A DNA stretch of 64,000 nt from Microbacterium sp. SORGH_AS_0862 (GCF_030818795.1 NZ_JAUTAY010000001.1:3224001-3288000), one strand, 5' to 3'; shown: positions 1-7,791, counted from the stretch's first letter. Notes: a model not told the origin generated them from the sequence alone. Numbers and translations are program-made.

Positions 1-243
1 GCCGGCGAAGGCTCGCCGCAGGAGGTCGTGGACGCCCGCGGACTCGCGGTCGTCTCCGACGACGGCGCGCTCATCGCCGCGATCGATGACGCGCTGGCCG
101 CCCAGCCCGACGTGCTGGCGAAGATCCGCGACGGCAAGGTCCAGGCCGCGGGTGCCGTCATCGGCGCGGTCATGAAGGCGATGAAGGGGCAAGCCGACGC
201 CGCCCGCGTTCGCGAGCTGGTGCTGGAGCGCGCCGCACAGTGA
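1..243 (+). CDS. gatB: GatB C-terminal end (aspartyl/glutamyl-tRNA amidotransferase subunit B), 5' truncated by window
   Basis: The frame is open from base 1 to the TGA at 241-243, giving the last 80 residues of a protein that begins outside the window. The fragment is a helical tail ([18 protein letters not shown], then [17 protein letters not shown]) typical of the YqeY-like C-terminal domain of GatB, which binds tRNA during transamidation of misacylated Glu-tRNA(Gln) or Asp-tRNA(Asn). Subunits A and C would lie upstream. A hairpin follows immediately (251-285). The family call rests on this tail alone, so it is good but not certain. Confidence 0.85.
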   Translation, partial: AGEGSPQEVVDARGLAVVSDDGALIAAIDDALAAQPDVLAKIRDGKVQAAGAVIGAVMKAMKGQADAARVRELVLERAAQ

Positions 244-250
244 CCCGGCT

Positions 251-285
251 CTCCCGCGGGCCGCGATGTCGGCGGTCCGCGGGAG
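251..285 (+). terminator. Hairpin after gatB, overlapping the dinB ribosome binding site
   Basis: Bases 251-264 pair with 272-285 over 14 positions (one G-U) around a 7-nt loop. It lies 8 bp after the gatB stop, so it probably acts as a terminator, although no U-run follows. The right arm ends in GGGAG (281-285), the only plausible Shine-Dalgarno for dinB at 295. Confidence 0.65.
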
Positions 286-294
286 AATGATCGT

Positions 295-1551
295 ATGGGA
301 CGCGGCGACGGATCCGGGCGCATCGTGTCGCCAGCCGATGCCGACGACACCGGCGCGGGCATCCTTCACGTCGACATGGATGCGTTCTATGCGGCCGTCG
401 CCGTGCTCGACGATCCGTCGTTGGCGGGCAAGCCGCTGATCATCGGATCGCCCGAAGGCCGCAGCGTCGTCTCGAGCGCGTCGTACGAGGCGCGTCGTTA
501 TGGCGTTCGATCCGCCATGCCGGTCTCCCAGGCCATGCGGCTGTGCCCGTCCGCGGTGATCGTGCCGCCGCGCTTCGACCGTTACACGGCGCTCTCGGCG
601 CAGGTCATGGACATCTTCCGCGAATTCACCCCGCTGGTCGAACCGTTGTCGATCGACGAGGCGTTCCTGGACGTGCGCGGTTCGCGCCGCCTCTGGGGCA
701 GCCCGGGGACGATCGCGCGGCTGCTGCGTGCCCGGGTGCTCGAGCACACCGGCCTCGTCTGCAGCGTGGGAGCGGCGGCGACGAAGCACGTCGCGAAGAT
801 GGCGTCGACGCTCAGCAAGCCCGATGGGTTGCTGATCATCGCGGCCGCCGACACCGCGGCGTTCCTCGCGCCCCGGCCGGTTCGTGCGATGTGGGGCGTG
901 GGCCCCCGCTCCGCAGAGGTCCTCGAAGCCCGAGGCATCCGCACGATCGGCGACGTCCTGGAGACCCCTAGGTCGGTGCTGGAGAAAGCCCTCGGTGCGG
1001 CGATGGGGGAGCGCGTCTGGCAGCTGGCGCGCGGGGAGGATGCGCGTGAGGTGTCCATCGAGCGAACCGACAAGAGCATCGGCCACGAGGAGACGTTCCA
1101 TGAGGACGTCGACGACGACACGGTGCTCCGTGCCGAAGTGCGACGTCTCGCCGACCGGGTGGGCGCCCGACTTCGAGCGCATGATGTCGAGGCGGCGACG
1201 GTGGCCATCAAGGTGCGTTTCGCGGACTTCCGTACCCTGTCCCGGTCGGTGACCCTGCCCGAGCCGACGGCTGTGGGCCAGCGGATCGGCGACGCCGCGC
1301 TGCGTCTGCTCGCGGGAGTCGACCGCTCGCTGCCCGTCCGGCTCATCGGGGTGCGAGGCGAGAATCTGCGCTCTTCCGGCATGATGGCGACCCTGTGGGA
1401 CGACGACGCCGAGTGGCGACGCGTCGAAGAGGCCCTCGACGACGCATCGAGCCGCTTCGGCCGCGGAGCGGTCACCCGCGCGGCGCTGCTCGGAGCGCCG
1501 CGCGCCGGCGGATCGCTGCCCTCGCACCCTCGTCCACCCCGGTCCGACTGA
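295..1551 (+). CDS. dinB: DNA polymerase IV (Y-family translesion polymerase)
   Basis: This 418-residue protein has the Y-family catalytic signatures: HVDMDAFYA near residue 25 (metal-binding Asp27) and SIDEAFLD with Asp121 and Glu122. The helix-hairpin-helix 'thumb' (MWGVGPRSAEVLEARGI) and a little-finger domain follow. Pol IV copies past damaged bases with low fidelity in the cytoplasm. The ATG at 295 has GGGAG about 9 nt upstream, inside the right arm of the preceding hairpin, so initiation may depend on whether that hairpin forms. I see no clear clamp-binding motif in the Ala/Pro/Arg-rich C-terminus. Another family member (ImuB-like) is unlikely because the catalytic residues are intact. 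Confidence 0.93.
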   Translation: MGRGDGSGRIVSPADADDTGAGILHVDMDAFYAAVAVLDDPSLAGKPLIIGSPEGRSVVSSASYEARRYGVRSAMPVSQAMRLCPSAVIVPPRFDRYTALSAQVMDIFREFTPLVEPLSIDEAFLDVRGSRRLWGSPGTIARLLRARVLEHTGLVCSVGAAATKHVAKMASTLSKPDGLLIIAAADTAAFLAPRPVRAMWGVGPRSAEVLEARGIRTIGDVLETPRSVLEKALGAAMGERVWQLARGEDAREVSIERTDKSIGHEETFHEDVDDDTVLRAEVRRLADRVGARLRAHDVEAATVAIKVRFADFRTLSRSVTLPEPTAVGQRIGDAALRLLAGVDRSLPVRLIGVRGENLRSSGMMATLWDDDAEWRRVEEALDDASSRFGRGAVTRAALLGAPRAGGSLPSHPRPPRSD

Positions 1552-1595
1552 GTCAAGGCGTAGGCGTCGTGCGTATCTGCCGTTAGCGTGGGGGC

Positions 1596-1916
1596 ATGGC
1601 CAACTTCGTTCTCGACCTCGGTAAGCAGTCCGCATCCCTCGGCGTCACCTCCGTCTACGGCGATCAGCAGGACGTCGACGGCGTGCGCTTCATTCCGGTC
1701 GCGCTGTCGTGGCACGGCTTCGGAGGAGGCTCCGACGACAGCGGCAACGAGGGTGGCGGGGGTGGCGGGTACACGGTTCCGTTGGGCGCCTACATCCGCA
1801 AGGGCGACGACCTGCGCTTCGAGCCGAACCTGGTGTCGCTGCTCGCGGTCGCGATTCCGTTCGTCTTCGTCGCCGGTCGCGCGCTGAGCCGCGTGATCCG
1901 CGCCCTCAAGAAGTAA
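1596..1916 (+). CDS. Small membrane-anchored protein of unknown function
   Basis: The protein has 106 residues and I do not recognise its family. The N-terminal half is polar, followed by a Gly-rich low-complexity stretch (about residues 47-59, with six consecutive Gly). One hydrophobic helix near the C-terminus (about residues 84-98, LVSLLAVAIPFVFVAGRAL) is followed by a basic tail RVIRALKK, as in a C-terminal membrane anchor. The ATG at 1596 lies 6 nt after TAGCGT (1584-1589), so the transcript is probably leaderless. It ends 1 bp before the GTG of the next gene, and the two are likely co-transcribed. Confidence 0.7.
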   Translation: MANFVLDLGKQSASLGVTSVYGDQQDVDGVRFIPVALSWHGFGGGSDDSGNEGGGGGGYTVPLGAYIRKGDDLRFEPNLVSLLAVAIPFVFVAGRALSRVIRALKK

Positions 1917-1917
1917 C

Positions 1918-2457
1918 GTGCCGCAGGGCGGCGCCTCGCTGGCCGACATCGCCGCATCCCTCGACGCGTGCGGGCCGACGCGTCTCGTGGTCATCGACGG
2001 TCGCTCCGGCGCGGGCAAGACGACGCTCGCACGCGAGCTCGCCGCCGCACGGCCCGCATTCGTCGTCCTGTCGCTGGATCGGCTCTATCCCGGATGGGAT
2101 GGACTGCGTCGGGGTGCGGATGCGGCGATCGCCGGCGTGCTGGAGCCGCTGGCGCAGGGGAGGGTCGGCCGCTGGCAGGGCTGGGACTGGGAGTCGGACG
2201 CGCCGGCAGCGTGGCACGAGGTCGCGCCGGGAACGCCCCTGATCGTCGAGGGCGCTGGCGTCCTGACACCGGCGGCGGCCGCTCTGGTGCCGGTGCGCGT
2301 CTGGGTGGAGGCGGAGGACGCCGTGAGACGGGAGCGGGCACTGCGACGTGACGGTGCGACGTACGAGCCGCATTGGGACCGCTGGGCCGCTCAGGAGCGG
2401 GATCACCTGAGCGAGAACGACCCGCGCTCCCTCGCGACGCACGTCGTCAACGTCTGA
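1918..2457 (+). CDS. P-loop NTPase, uridine kinase / nucleoside kinase-like
   Basis: This 179-residue protein carries a textbook Walker A motif, IDGRSGAGKTTLA, with Lys34. A SLDRLYPGWDGL segment follows at the position where uridine kinase-like proteins have their Walker B or lid region. The rest (WDWESDAPAAWHEV, IVEGAGVL) matches the 'ATP-binding protein / uridine kinase' family common in Actinobacteria. Such enzymes phosphorylate small molecules; the substrate cannot be read here. The GTG start at 1918 follows the upstream stop by 1 bp, suggesting a two-gene unit. It converges on the DUF2017 gene with 1 bp between them. Confidence 0.75.
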   Translation: MPQGGASLADIAASLDACGPTRLVVIDGRSGAGKTTLARELAAARPAFVVLSLDRLYPGWDGLRRGADAAIAGVLEPLAQGRVGRWQGWDWESDAPAAWHEVAPGTPLIVEGAGVLTPAAAALVPVRVWVEAEDAVRRERALRRDGATYEPHWDRWAAQERDHLSENDPRSLATHVVNV

Positions 2458-2458
2458 C

Positions 2459-2950
2459 TCACGGGTCTTCGGTGGCGCCGATCAGCAGCTCGAGCCGATA
2501 GCCGAGCCACTCGTACACGCCGAAGCGGGGATCGTCCGCCGGGTGATCGTCCTCGTCGTCTATGCCCAGCCGCGCGGCCAGGACGAGCCGGACGGCATTG
2601 AGTGTCCGCATCCATGCCGCCACCTGGCGCGGCTCGAGCGAGATCTCCATCTGTGCGAGCGCCTCGTCGAAGGCGTCGTCGTCCGACGGATCCAGTTCGC
2701 CCGCGCTGGCGAGATCCGCGAGGACGGTGCCCGCCTCCGCGCTCCGCCGGCGCAGGAGGTCAGCGCGGGTCGCGGCGTGGAACTGATCCGCGGACGCCGC
2801 GTCGTCGGGATATGCCGAGGGCGTCAGGCGCGCCACCGCCGGGTCGGATGCGGCATCCGCATCCGCCAGCAGATCGACGAACTGCCCGACGAGTCCTCGC
2901 AGATGAACGGCCTCGACACGCGTGAAGGAGAGGGTGACCGTGTCGCTCAT
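2459..2950 (-). CDS. DUF2017 family protein downstream of clpS
   Basis: The protein has 163 residues starting MSDTVTLSF; the frame is open further upstream, but that part lies inside clpS. The ATG at 2950 overlaps the clpS stop by 4 nt (ATGA), which fixes the start and implies translational coupling. It is acidic and helical with no catalytic motif visible. DUF2017 proteins sit next to clpS in many actinomycetes, so a role linked to N-end-rule proteolysis is inferred from context only. Confidence 0.8.
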   Translation of the reverse strand: MSDTVTLSFTRVEAVHLRGLVGQFVDLLADADAASDPAVARLTPSAYPDDAASADQFHAATRADLLRRRSAEAGTVLADLASAGELDPSDDDAFDEALAQMEISLEPRQVAAWMRTLNAVRLVLAARLGIDDEDDHPADDPRFGVYEWLGYRLELLIGATEDP

Positions 2951-3258
2951 GCGCCGGGTGCCCGCCGCACGGTGGCCCAGAGGCCGTAGTCGTGCATCGC
3001 CTGCGCGTGCAGCTCCATCTGCTCCCGCATCCCCTCCGCGACGACGGCATGCCCGTCGTGGTGCACCGCCATCATGCGCCTGGTGGCCTCCTCCCGGGAG
3101 AAGCCGAAGTACTCGCGGAAGACGCGGACGACGTAGCTCATGAGGTTGACGGGGTCGTTCCAGACGACGGTCTGCCAGTGCGGGTCGAGGGCGCCGGCCG
3201 CGCCGAGATCGAACCGCTCGTCGACGTCGGGATCTGCGAACGCCGCCATCATGCCCAT
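2947..3258 (-). CDS. clpS: ClpS, N-end-rule adaptor of the Clp protease
   Basis: The 103-residue product contains the ClpS core: VVWNDPVNLMSYVVRVF, then GFSREEATRRMMAVHHDGHAVVAEG. The Asn-Asp pair and the conserved MMxVHxxG segment form the pocket that holds N-degron residues and delivers substrates to ClpC/ClpA. The C-terminus (HDYGLWATVR) is typical. It overlaps the upstream metallopeptidase by 10 nt and the downstream DUF2017 gene by 4 nt, so the three form one operon. The start may be Met1 (3258), Met3 or Met4; only a few residues are affected. Confidence 0.93.
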   Translation of the reverse strand: MGMMAAFADPDVDERFDLGAAGALDPHWQTVVWNDPVNLMSYVVRVFREYFGFSREEATRRMMAVHHDGHAVVAEGMREQMELHAQAMHDYGLWATVRRAPGA

Positions 3259-3599
3259 CCCAGCTCGTGCAGCCGGGCGTCATCGATGCCGTAGAAGTGG
3301 GCGATCTCGTGGACGAGGGTCGTGTGCACCTCGTCGCGGAGCTCCTCCTCGTCGGCGCAGGCGTTCAGGTGCGGCTCGCGGTACACCACGATCCGATCCG
3401 GCAGCTCACCGCCGCCATAACGGTCGCGCTCGGTGAGCGCCCACCCGTCGTACAGCCCGAACAGCTCGCCCCGATCCTCGTCCGAGCGGTCTTCGACCAC
3501 GAACACGACATTGTCGAGTCCGTCGACCATGTCGTCGGGGAGACGGTCGAGCTCCTCGACGACGAGGCGTTCGAAGCTCTCGTGATCCATCTCAAGCAT
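3249..3599 (-). CDS. Small zincin-type metallopeptidase (DUF1025-like)
   Basis: This protein of about 116 residues ends HTTLVHEIAHFYGIDDARLHELGWA. The HEIAH (about residues 97-101) is the zinc-binding HExxH of minimal zincins, and the following GIDD/H segment is typical of the metallopeptidase family once called DUF1025. I chose the ATG at 3599 because the longer frame runs into tRNA-His and an AGG lies about 9 nt upstream; Met at 3590 is the alternative. It is first in the clpS operon and overlaps clpS. Substrates are unknown. Confidence 0.82.
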   Translation of the reverse strand: MLEMDHESFERLVVEELDRLPDDMVDGLDNVVFVVEDRSDEDRGELFGLYDGWALTERDRYGGGELPDRIVVYREPHLNACADEEELRDEVHTTLVHEIAHFYGIDDARLHELGWA

Positions 3600-3632
3600 C
3601 AGGCGACCCTGCCTCGCAACGGAGGGAAGAAG

Positions 3633-3709
3633 TGGGGTGGCTAACGGGGCTTGAACCCGCGACCCCCGCGACCACAACGCGGTGCTCTACCAACTGAGCT
3701 ATAGCCACC
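3633..3709 (-). tRNA. tRNA-His (anticodon GTG)
   Basis: The minus strand folds as a tRNA with the 7-bp acceptor GTGGCTA/TAGCCAC. The anticodon loop carries GTG, and the T-arm is GCGGGTTCAAGCCCCG. The extra 5' G (base 3709) opposite discriminator C (3636) is the hallmark of tRNA-His. CCA is encoded at 3633-3635. It lies just upstream of the metallopeptidase-clpS operon. Confidence 0.97.
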
Positions 3710-3745
3710 ATGTCTCCCGCTCGCGCGGGCAACCAAACGATTCTC

Positions 3746-4375
3746 TCACACCTCAGAGGCAAATGATGACACGACGTTCGCCGCGACGGACTTCGCGTCG
3801 TCGCTGGAGGGACCGGGCTGTGAGACGAACACGGCTTCGCGGTAATAGGCCAGCTCGCGGATGGATTCCCGGATGTCGGCGAGGGCCCGGTGGCCGCCGT
3901 TCTTGGCGGGTGCGTTGAAGTAGACCCGCGGGTACCAGCGGCGCGAGAGCTCCTTGATGCTGGACACGTCCACGTTGCGGTAGTGCAGCCACCGGTCGAG
4001 TCGGGGCATGTAACGGGCGAGGAAGGCGCGGTCCGTGCCGATCGTGTTGCCCGCCAGCGGCGCCTTGCCTTCGATCGGCGCGAAGCGCTGCACGTACTCG
4101 AGCGCCTGGAACTCGGCTTCGGCGACGCTCACGCCGGAGGGGATCTCATCGAGGAGGCCGGAGGATCTGTGCATCTCGGTGACGAAGTCGTTCATGTTCG
4201 CCAACGCGGTGGCATCCGGGCGGATGACGATCTGGAATCCCTCGTCGAGGACGTTGAGCTCGAAGTCCGTGACGACGATCGCGATCTCGACGAGCTCATC
4301 GATCTGAGGATCGAGACCCGTCATCTCGCAGTCGATCCACACCAGCCGGTCGCCATCGGTCGTACTCACGTGCAC
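3746..4375 (-). CDS. orn: Oligoribonuclease (DEDDh 3'-5' exoribonuclease)
   Basis: The 209-residue protein begins with the exonuclease I motif, LVWIDCEMTGLDP (Asp15, Glu17). It continues with ELVEIAIVVTDF, and later HRALADIRESIRELAYYR, which carries the motif III His-x4-Asp of DEDDh enzymes. Orn degrades 2-5-nt RNAs, including pGpG from c-di-GMP turnover, in the cytoplasm. GAGGAGGA just upstream of the ATG at 4375 is a strong ribosome site; Met1-His-Val could also be replaced by the following GTG. The tail after the DEDDh core is variable. It is flanked by two tRNA genes on the same strand. Confidence 0.95.
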   Translation of the reverse strand: MHVSTTDGDRLVWIDCEMTGLDPQIDELVEIAIVVTDFELNVLDEGFQIVIRPDATALANMNDFVTEMHRSSGLLDEIPSGVSVAEAEFQALEYVQRFAPIEGKAPLAGNTIGTDRAFLARYMPRLDRWLHYRNVDVSSIKELSRRWYPRVYFNAPAKNGGHRALADIRESIRELAYYREAVFVSQPGPSSDDAKSVAANVVSSFASEV

Positions 4376-4415
4376 ATCCTCCTCGTGTGCTCCGACGCGG
4401 ACGAGTCGGAGACGG

Positions 4416-4491
4416 TGGTCCCCCCGGCAGGAATCGAACCTGCGACCAAGAGATTAGAAGGCTCCTGCTCTATCCGCTGAGCTACGGGGGG
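4416..4491 (-). tRNA. tRNA-Arg (anticodon TCT)
   Basis: The minus strand folds with a 7-bp acceptor CCCCCCG/CGGGGGG. The D-arm is GCTCAGCGGATAGAGC, the anticodon loop CTTCTAA gives TCT, and the T-arm is GCAGGTTCGATTCCTGC. CCA is encoded (4416-4418). It reads AGA codons, which are rare in such GC-rich DNA. Confidence 0.96.
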
Positions 4492-4577
4492 CCGCATCCT
4501 CCAGCGTAGCGCGACGGGCCTGGTGCCCGACCGCGGGACGGCGTAGCGTCGGGCGTATACGGACGAGGAGGTTCGGC

Positions 4578-4781
4578 ATGAGCACGACCGAAGCGCTATG
4601 GGTGGCTTACGGGAACACCGGTGTGGTGGGCAGCATCCGCAAGGATGCCGGGGAATACGTCGTCACGATGAGCGGCGCGGACGACCATCTCGGCAGCTAT
4701 CCCAGCATGGAGATCGCGAAGGGCGCCTTGCGCGCGCACCTCAAGCCCGGCTCGGCGTGGCCGGAGTTCCGTCAGCACTGA
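4578..4781 (+). CDS. Small conserved-looking protein of unknown function
   Basis: The product is 67 residues (starting MSTTEALWVAYGN), soluble, with one compact alpha/beta-like pattern: GVVGSIRKDAGEYVVTM, then SYPSMEIAKGALRAHL. I do not recognise the family. GAGGAGG about 7 nt before the ATG is an excellent ribosome site and makes the gene likely real. Its last 41 nt overlap the 3' end of the convergent YczE-like gene. No function can be proposed. Confidence 0.65.
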   Translation: MSTTEALWVAYGNTGVVGSIRKDAGEYVVTMSGADDHLGSYPSMEIAKGALRAHLKPGSAWPEFRQH

Positions 4782-5373
4782 CCGACCGACGGGCGACACG
4801 AGGGCGGCGTGCCAGCAGCGGAAGAGCCCGGTGCACGAGCGGCCCGATGAGCAGCGCGAAGGCGACGGTTCCGACGCCCGCGGTGCCGCCGAGCAGCCAG
4901 CCGACACCGAGGACCGTCAGTTCGATGCTGCCGCGCGCGATCCAGATGGGGATGCCGAAGCGGGTGTGTAGTCCTGTCATCAGTCCGTCGCGCGGGCCGG
5001 GTCCGAGCCCGGCGCTGATGTAGAGACCGGTGGCGAAGGCGACCAGGACGATACCGCCGAGGAGCATGAAGATCTGGGCGGGGAACCCGTCGGCGTCGGG
5101 CACGAGATCGAGCACGACCTGCATGCTCGTTCCCAGCAGGAGGATGTTGGCCAGGGTCCCGACACCGGGTCGTTGGCGCAGCGGTATCCACGCGAGCATG
5201 ACGGCCAGTCCCAGCAGATTGACGATCCAGCCGATTCCCCACCCGGTTCGCAGTGAGATGCCCTGGGCGAGGACCGTCCAGGGGTCCACACCGAGCCCCG
5301 CGCGAACGATGAGCGCTTCTCCGGCGCCGTAGATCGCCAAGCCGACGACGAGACGGATCAGTCGTGTGGTCAT
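4741..5373 (-). CDS. YczE/YitT-like integral membrane protein
   Basis: Translated from the ATG at 5373, the product has 210 residues and about five hydrophobic helices. The segments LGVDPWTVLAQGISLRTG and GLGPGPRDGLMTGL resemble the repeated glycine-rich turns of the YczE membrane family. Its divergent neighbour is a MocR-type regulator, the same arrangement as the yczR-yczE pairs known in Firmicutes and Actinobacteria, and this context strengthens the call. The transported or sensed ligand is not known. The frame is open far upstream, but that portion is antisense to the regulator and is not coding. Confidence 0.8.
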   Translation of the reverse strand: MTTRLIRLVVGLAIYGAGEALIVRAGLGVDPWTVLAQGISLRTGWGIGWIVNLLGLAVMLAWIPLRQRPGVGTLANILLLGTSMQVVLDLVPDADGFPAQIFMLLGGIVLVAFATGLYISAGLGPGPRDGLMTGLHTRFGIPIWIARGSIELTVLGVGWLLGGTAGVGTVAFALLIGPLVHRALPLLARRPRVARRSVSADGTPATPSRA

Positions 5374-5393
5374 GCCGTCAAGCACATCGCACA

Positions 5394-5418
5394 ATTGGCT
5401 CCTCTCCAAGATACCAAT
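5394..5418. promoter_or_regulatory. Candidate operator between yczE-like and MocR genes
   Basis: ATTGG (5394-5398) and CCAAT (5414-5418) form an inverted repeat with a 15-nt spacer in the 63-bp divergent intergenic region. It ends 5 bp before the TAGACT -10 box (5424-5429) of the regulator gene. Its location suggests autoregulation by the MocR protein; no binding data exist here. Confidence 0.35.
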
Positions 5419-5436
5419 CTCGATAGACTGGCTTGC

Positions 5437-6864
5437 ATGGACTCCCGAGTGAGCGCGAGGGCGCTGACAGCGCGACTGGGTGGATGGCGCACGAGCGAAC
5501 CCGCATACGAGGCCCTCGCCGACGGGATCCGCCTGCTCTGTCTCGACAACAGGCTCCCCGCCGGGACCGCGCTGCCGGCAGAGCGGGCACTCGCCTCCGT
5601 GCTCGGCGTCAGCCGCACCACGGTTGCGGCCGCATACCGGAGCCTCCGCGACAGTGGCCACATCCGCAGCCTCCGAGGCTCGGGCAGCGTCACGCAGGGA
5701 GCGCCGCAGCGCGCCGCCACCAGAACGGTGTCCGACCCCCGCGCCGTCGATCTCCAGCAGGCGAGCCCTGCGGCCTGGCCCGGTCTGGCCGGTGTGTTCG
5801 CCGAGGCGGCCGCGCAGACAACGGCGCTCCTGGCTCGCCCCGGCTACGACGTGGTCGGTCGCGAAGAGTTGCGTGCTGCGCTGGCCGACCAGTACACGCG
5901 TCGCGGCATTCAGACGACGTCGGCCCAGATCCTCATCACGAGCGGTGCGCAGAGTGCCCTGCACCTCCTCGCGACCGTCCTGGTGCGCCGCGGCGATCGG
6001 GTGATGATCGAGAGTCCGACGTATCCGCATGCGGCCGAAGCGCTCCGTTCCGCCGGCGCTCGGCTGGTGAGCGTCCCCGTGACGCCCGACGAGGGGTGGG
6101 ACCTGGATCGCGCCGAGCAGGTGTTCGCGCGCGTCCGCCCGAGTCTCGCGTACCTGATGCCCGACTTCCAGAATCCGACGGGCCGCTCGATGACCGGCTT
6201 CGAGCGCGAGCTGTTCGTCACGGCCGCCGCGCGTGCGGGAACGGTGCTGATCGTCGACGAGACCACGGCCGATCTCGACATCGACCGTGCGATCGAGCCG
6301 CCCCCGTTCGGGGCGGACCCGCAGGACGAGCAGATCGTCCGCGTCGGTTCGTTCGGCAAGACGGTCTGGGGCGGGCTCCGCGTCGGTTGGATCCGGGCGG
6401 ATGAGGAACTCATCCGTCGTCTCATCGCGGCCCGCTTTCCCATCGAGCTGGGAACCCCCGACTGGGAGCAACACGTCGCGACTCTTCTCCTCCCGCATCT
6501 GCCCGAGGTCATCGCGCAGCGCGCGCATCTGCTGCGAACCGGACGTGACACGGTCAGCGCAGCCCTAGCGGAGCAGCTTCCCGAGTGGACGGTTCCGGCG
6601 GTCGACGGCGGCGTGGCGTTGTGGGTGGAGCTCGATCGCCCTTTCAGTAGCGCGCTCGTGCTCGCCGCGTGCGCCGAGGGCATCCTCCTTTCCGCAGGGC
6701 CCCGTTTCGGCGTGGACGGCGGTTTCGAGAAGAACCTGCGCATCCCCTTCACCGCAGCCGCCCCCGATCTCGAGCGCGCCGTCGACGGGATCGCTCGTGC
6801 CTGGGGGCGGACCATCGGGGGAGCGGCGCCGCTCAGAGAGGGTGCGCTGGATGCGGTCGTCTGA
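5437..6864 (+). CDS. MocR/PdxR-family transcriptional regulator (GntR HTH fused to aminotransferase fold)
   Basis: The protein has 475 residues from the ATG at 5437. Residues about 15-85 are a GntR-type winged helix (YEALADGIRLLCLDNRLPAGTALPAERALA, then LGVSRTTVAAAYRSL). The rest is a fold-type I aminotransferase domain with LMPDFQNPTGRSM, the VDETTADLD motif, and GSFGKTVWGGLRVGW, where Lys308 is the predicted PLP lysine. MocR proteins use PLP or an amino compound as effector. A longer TTG start (5395) is possible, but TAGACT 7 nt before the ATG argues for a leaderless mRNA starting here. The divergent yczE-like gene is the likely target. Confidence 0.9.
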   Translation: MDSRVSARALTARLGGWRTSEPAYEALADGIRLLCLDNRLPAGTALPAERALASVLGVSRTTVAAAYRSLRDSGHIRSLRGSGSVTQGAPQRAATRTVSDPRAVDLQQASPAAWPGLAGVFAEAAAQTTALLARPGYDVVGREELRAALADQYTRRGIQTTSAQILITSGAQSALHLLATVLVRRGDRVMIESPTYPHAAEALRSAGARLVSVPVTPDEGWDLDRAEQVFARVRPSLAYLMPDFQNPTGRSMTGFERELFVTAAARAGTVLIVDETTADLDIDRAIEPPPFGADPQDEQIVRVGSFGKTVWGGLRVGWIRADEELIRRLIAARFPIELGTPDWEQHVATLLLPHLPEVIAQRAHLLRTGRDTVSAALAEQLPEWTVPAVDGGVALWVELDRPFSSALVLAACAEGILLSAGPRFGVDGGFEKNLRIPFTAAAPDLERAVDGIARAWGRTIGGAAPLREGALDAVV

Positions 6865-6867
6865 GGC

Positions 6868-7098
6868 TCAGCCGCGGCGGAGCACCGCGACGGCGTCATC
6901 ACGTCGCCAGAACTCGCCGACGTCGACGAAGGCCCGAGAGGACCACCGGTAGCGACGGGCGCGATAGCGCGTTCCTTCAGGGCGCGCGAGCGCGTCGACC
7001 ACGCCGATCACGACGCCCGCCGCGTCGAGCACGCGCCATCGATCCAGTCCGAGGGCGACCAGAGACGGAGCGGTCGCGGTGTTCATTCCTGCGTTCAT
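6868..7098 (-). CDS. Small basic protein of unknown function
   Basis: The 76-residue product contains SLVALGLDRWRVLDAAGVVIGVVDAL and RYRARRYRWSSRAFVDVGEFWRRDDAVAVLR. It looks like a small beta-rich domain with a basic, Arg/Trp-rich middle, and I do not recognise it. GGGAGGG about 7 nt upstream of the ATG at 7098 is a good ribosome site; a second in-frame ATG is at 7086. It converges on the MocR gene with 3 bp between stops and diverges from ssb. Confidence 0.65.
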   Translation of the reverse strand: MNAGMNTATAPSLVALGLDRWRVLDAAGVVIGVVDALARPEGTRYRARRYRWSSRAFVDVGEFWRRDDAVAVLRRG

Positions 7099-7244
7099 CG
7101 GTCTTCCCTCCCGTCGTCTCGACGCTATCGACGGCCACCGACACCGCATCCTCGCTCCTCCCCAGTGCGAGACGGACGGCGGGTCCGCCGCATCCAGGTC
7201 CGCGAGAGGATTCGCGACCGGATCGGCCAGGCACAGTTGTCTCC

Positions 7245-7279
7245 GCTGCGGCGCCCGTCGGGCACCCGGGCGCCGCAGC
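7245..7279 (+). promoter_or_regulatory. Strong hairpin in the ssb leader
   Basis: Bases 7245-7257 and 7267-7279 pair perfectly over 13 bp, mostly G-C, around a 9-nt loop. It lies 35 bp before the ssb start and 147 bp from the divergent gene's start. No coding gene uses this stretch. It could be an attenuator or stabilising leader structure of ssb. Confidence 0.5.
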
Positions 7280-7314
7280 GTCATCCCGCGTGCCCGATCG
7301 AGAGGAGACACACC

Positions 7315-7791
7315 ATGAAGGAACGCATCACGATCGTCGGCAACGTGGCCGCGATGCCCGAGCTGCGGCGCATGCCCTCCGGCGACGCGGTCGTCAGCTT
7401 CCGCGTCGGGGTGACCGAACGTCGCCAGGACAAGCAGACCTCGCAATGGATCGACGGGAACACCAGCTGGTACCGCGTGAGCGCCTACCGCGGACTGGCC
7501 GAGAACATCCACCGATCGATCGGGTCGGGAGAGAGGGTCGTCGTGAGCGGTCGCTTCTCGCTGCAGGAATGGGAGACCGACACGAAGAAGGGCGTCTCTG
7601 CGGAGATCGAGGCCGAGGCCGTGGGTCATGATCTGCGATGGGGCACGACCGTCTACACGCGCACGGCTGCGCGGTCAGGGGACCCCGCCGGGCTCGATGG
7701 AAGCCGCCCCACGGGTCCGGTCGACGATGACGGGTGGGCGGCGCCCGGGGCGGAGAGCGAGGAGGTGAGCGTCGGGTCCACCCCGTTCTGA
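7315..7791 (+). CDS. ssb: Single-stranded DNA-binding protein, secondary (SsbB-like) type
   Basis: The product has 158 residues and starts MKERITIVGNVAAMPELRRM, a normal SSB OB-fold start. It continues with VVSFRVGVTERR, the WYRVSAYRGLAENIHRSI strand-helix segment, and GERVVVSGRFSLQEW. SSB coats single-stranded DNA during replication, repair or transformation. GAGAGGAGA upstream of the ATG fixes the start. The tail is short and ends VGSTPF rather than the acidic DDDxPF tip that recruits partner proteins. It is not next to rpsF/rpsR, where the main ssb normally lies, so a paralogue is likely. Confidence 0.9.
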   Translation: MKERITIVGNVAAMPELRRMPSGDAVVSFRVGVTERRQDKQTSQWIDGNTSWYRVSAYRGLAENIHRSIGSGERVVVSGRFSLQEWETDTKKGVSAEIEAEAVGHDLRWGTTVYTRTAARSGDPAGLDGSRPTGPVDDDGWAAPGAESEEVSVGSTPF

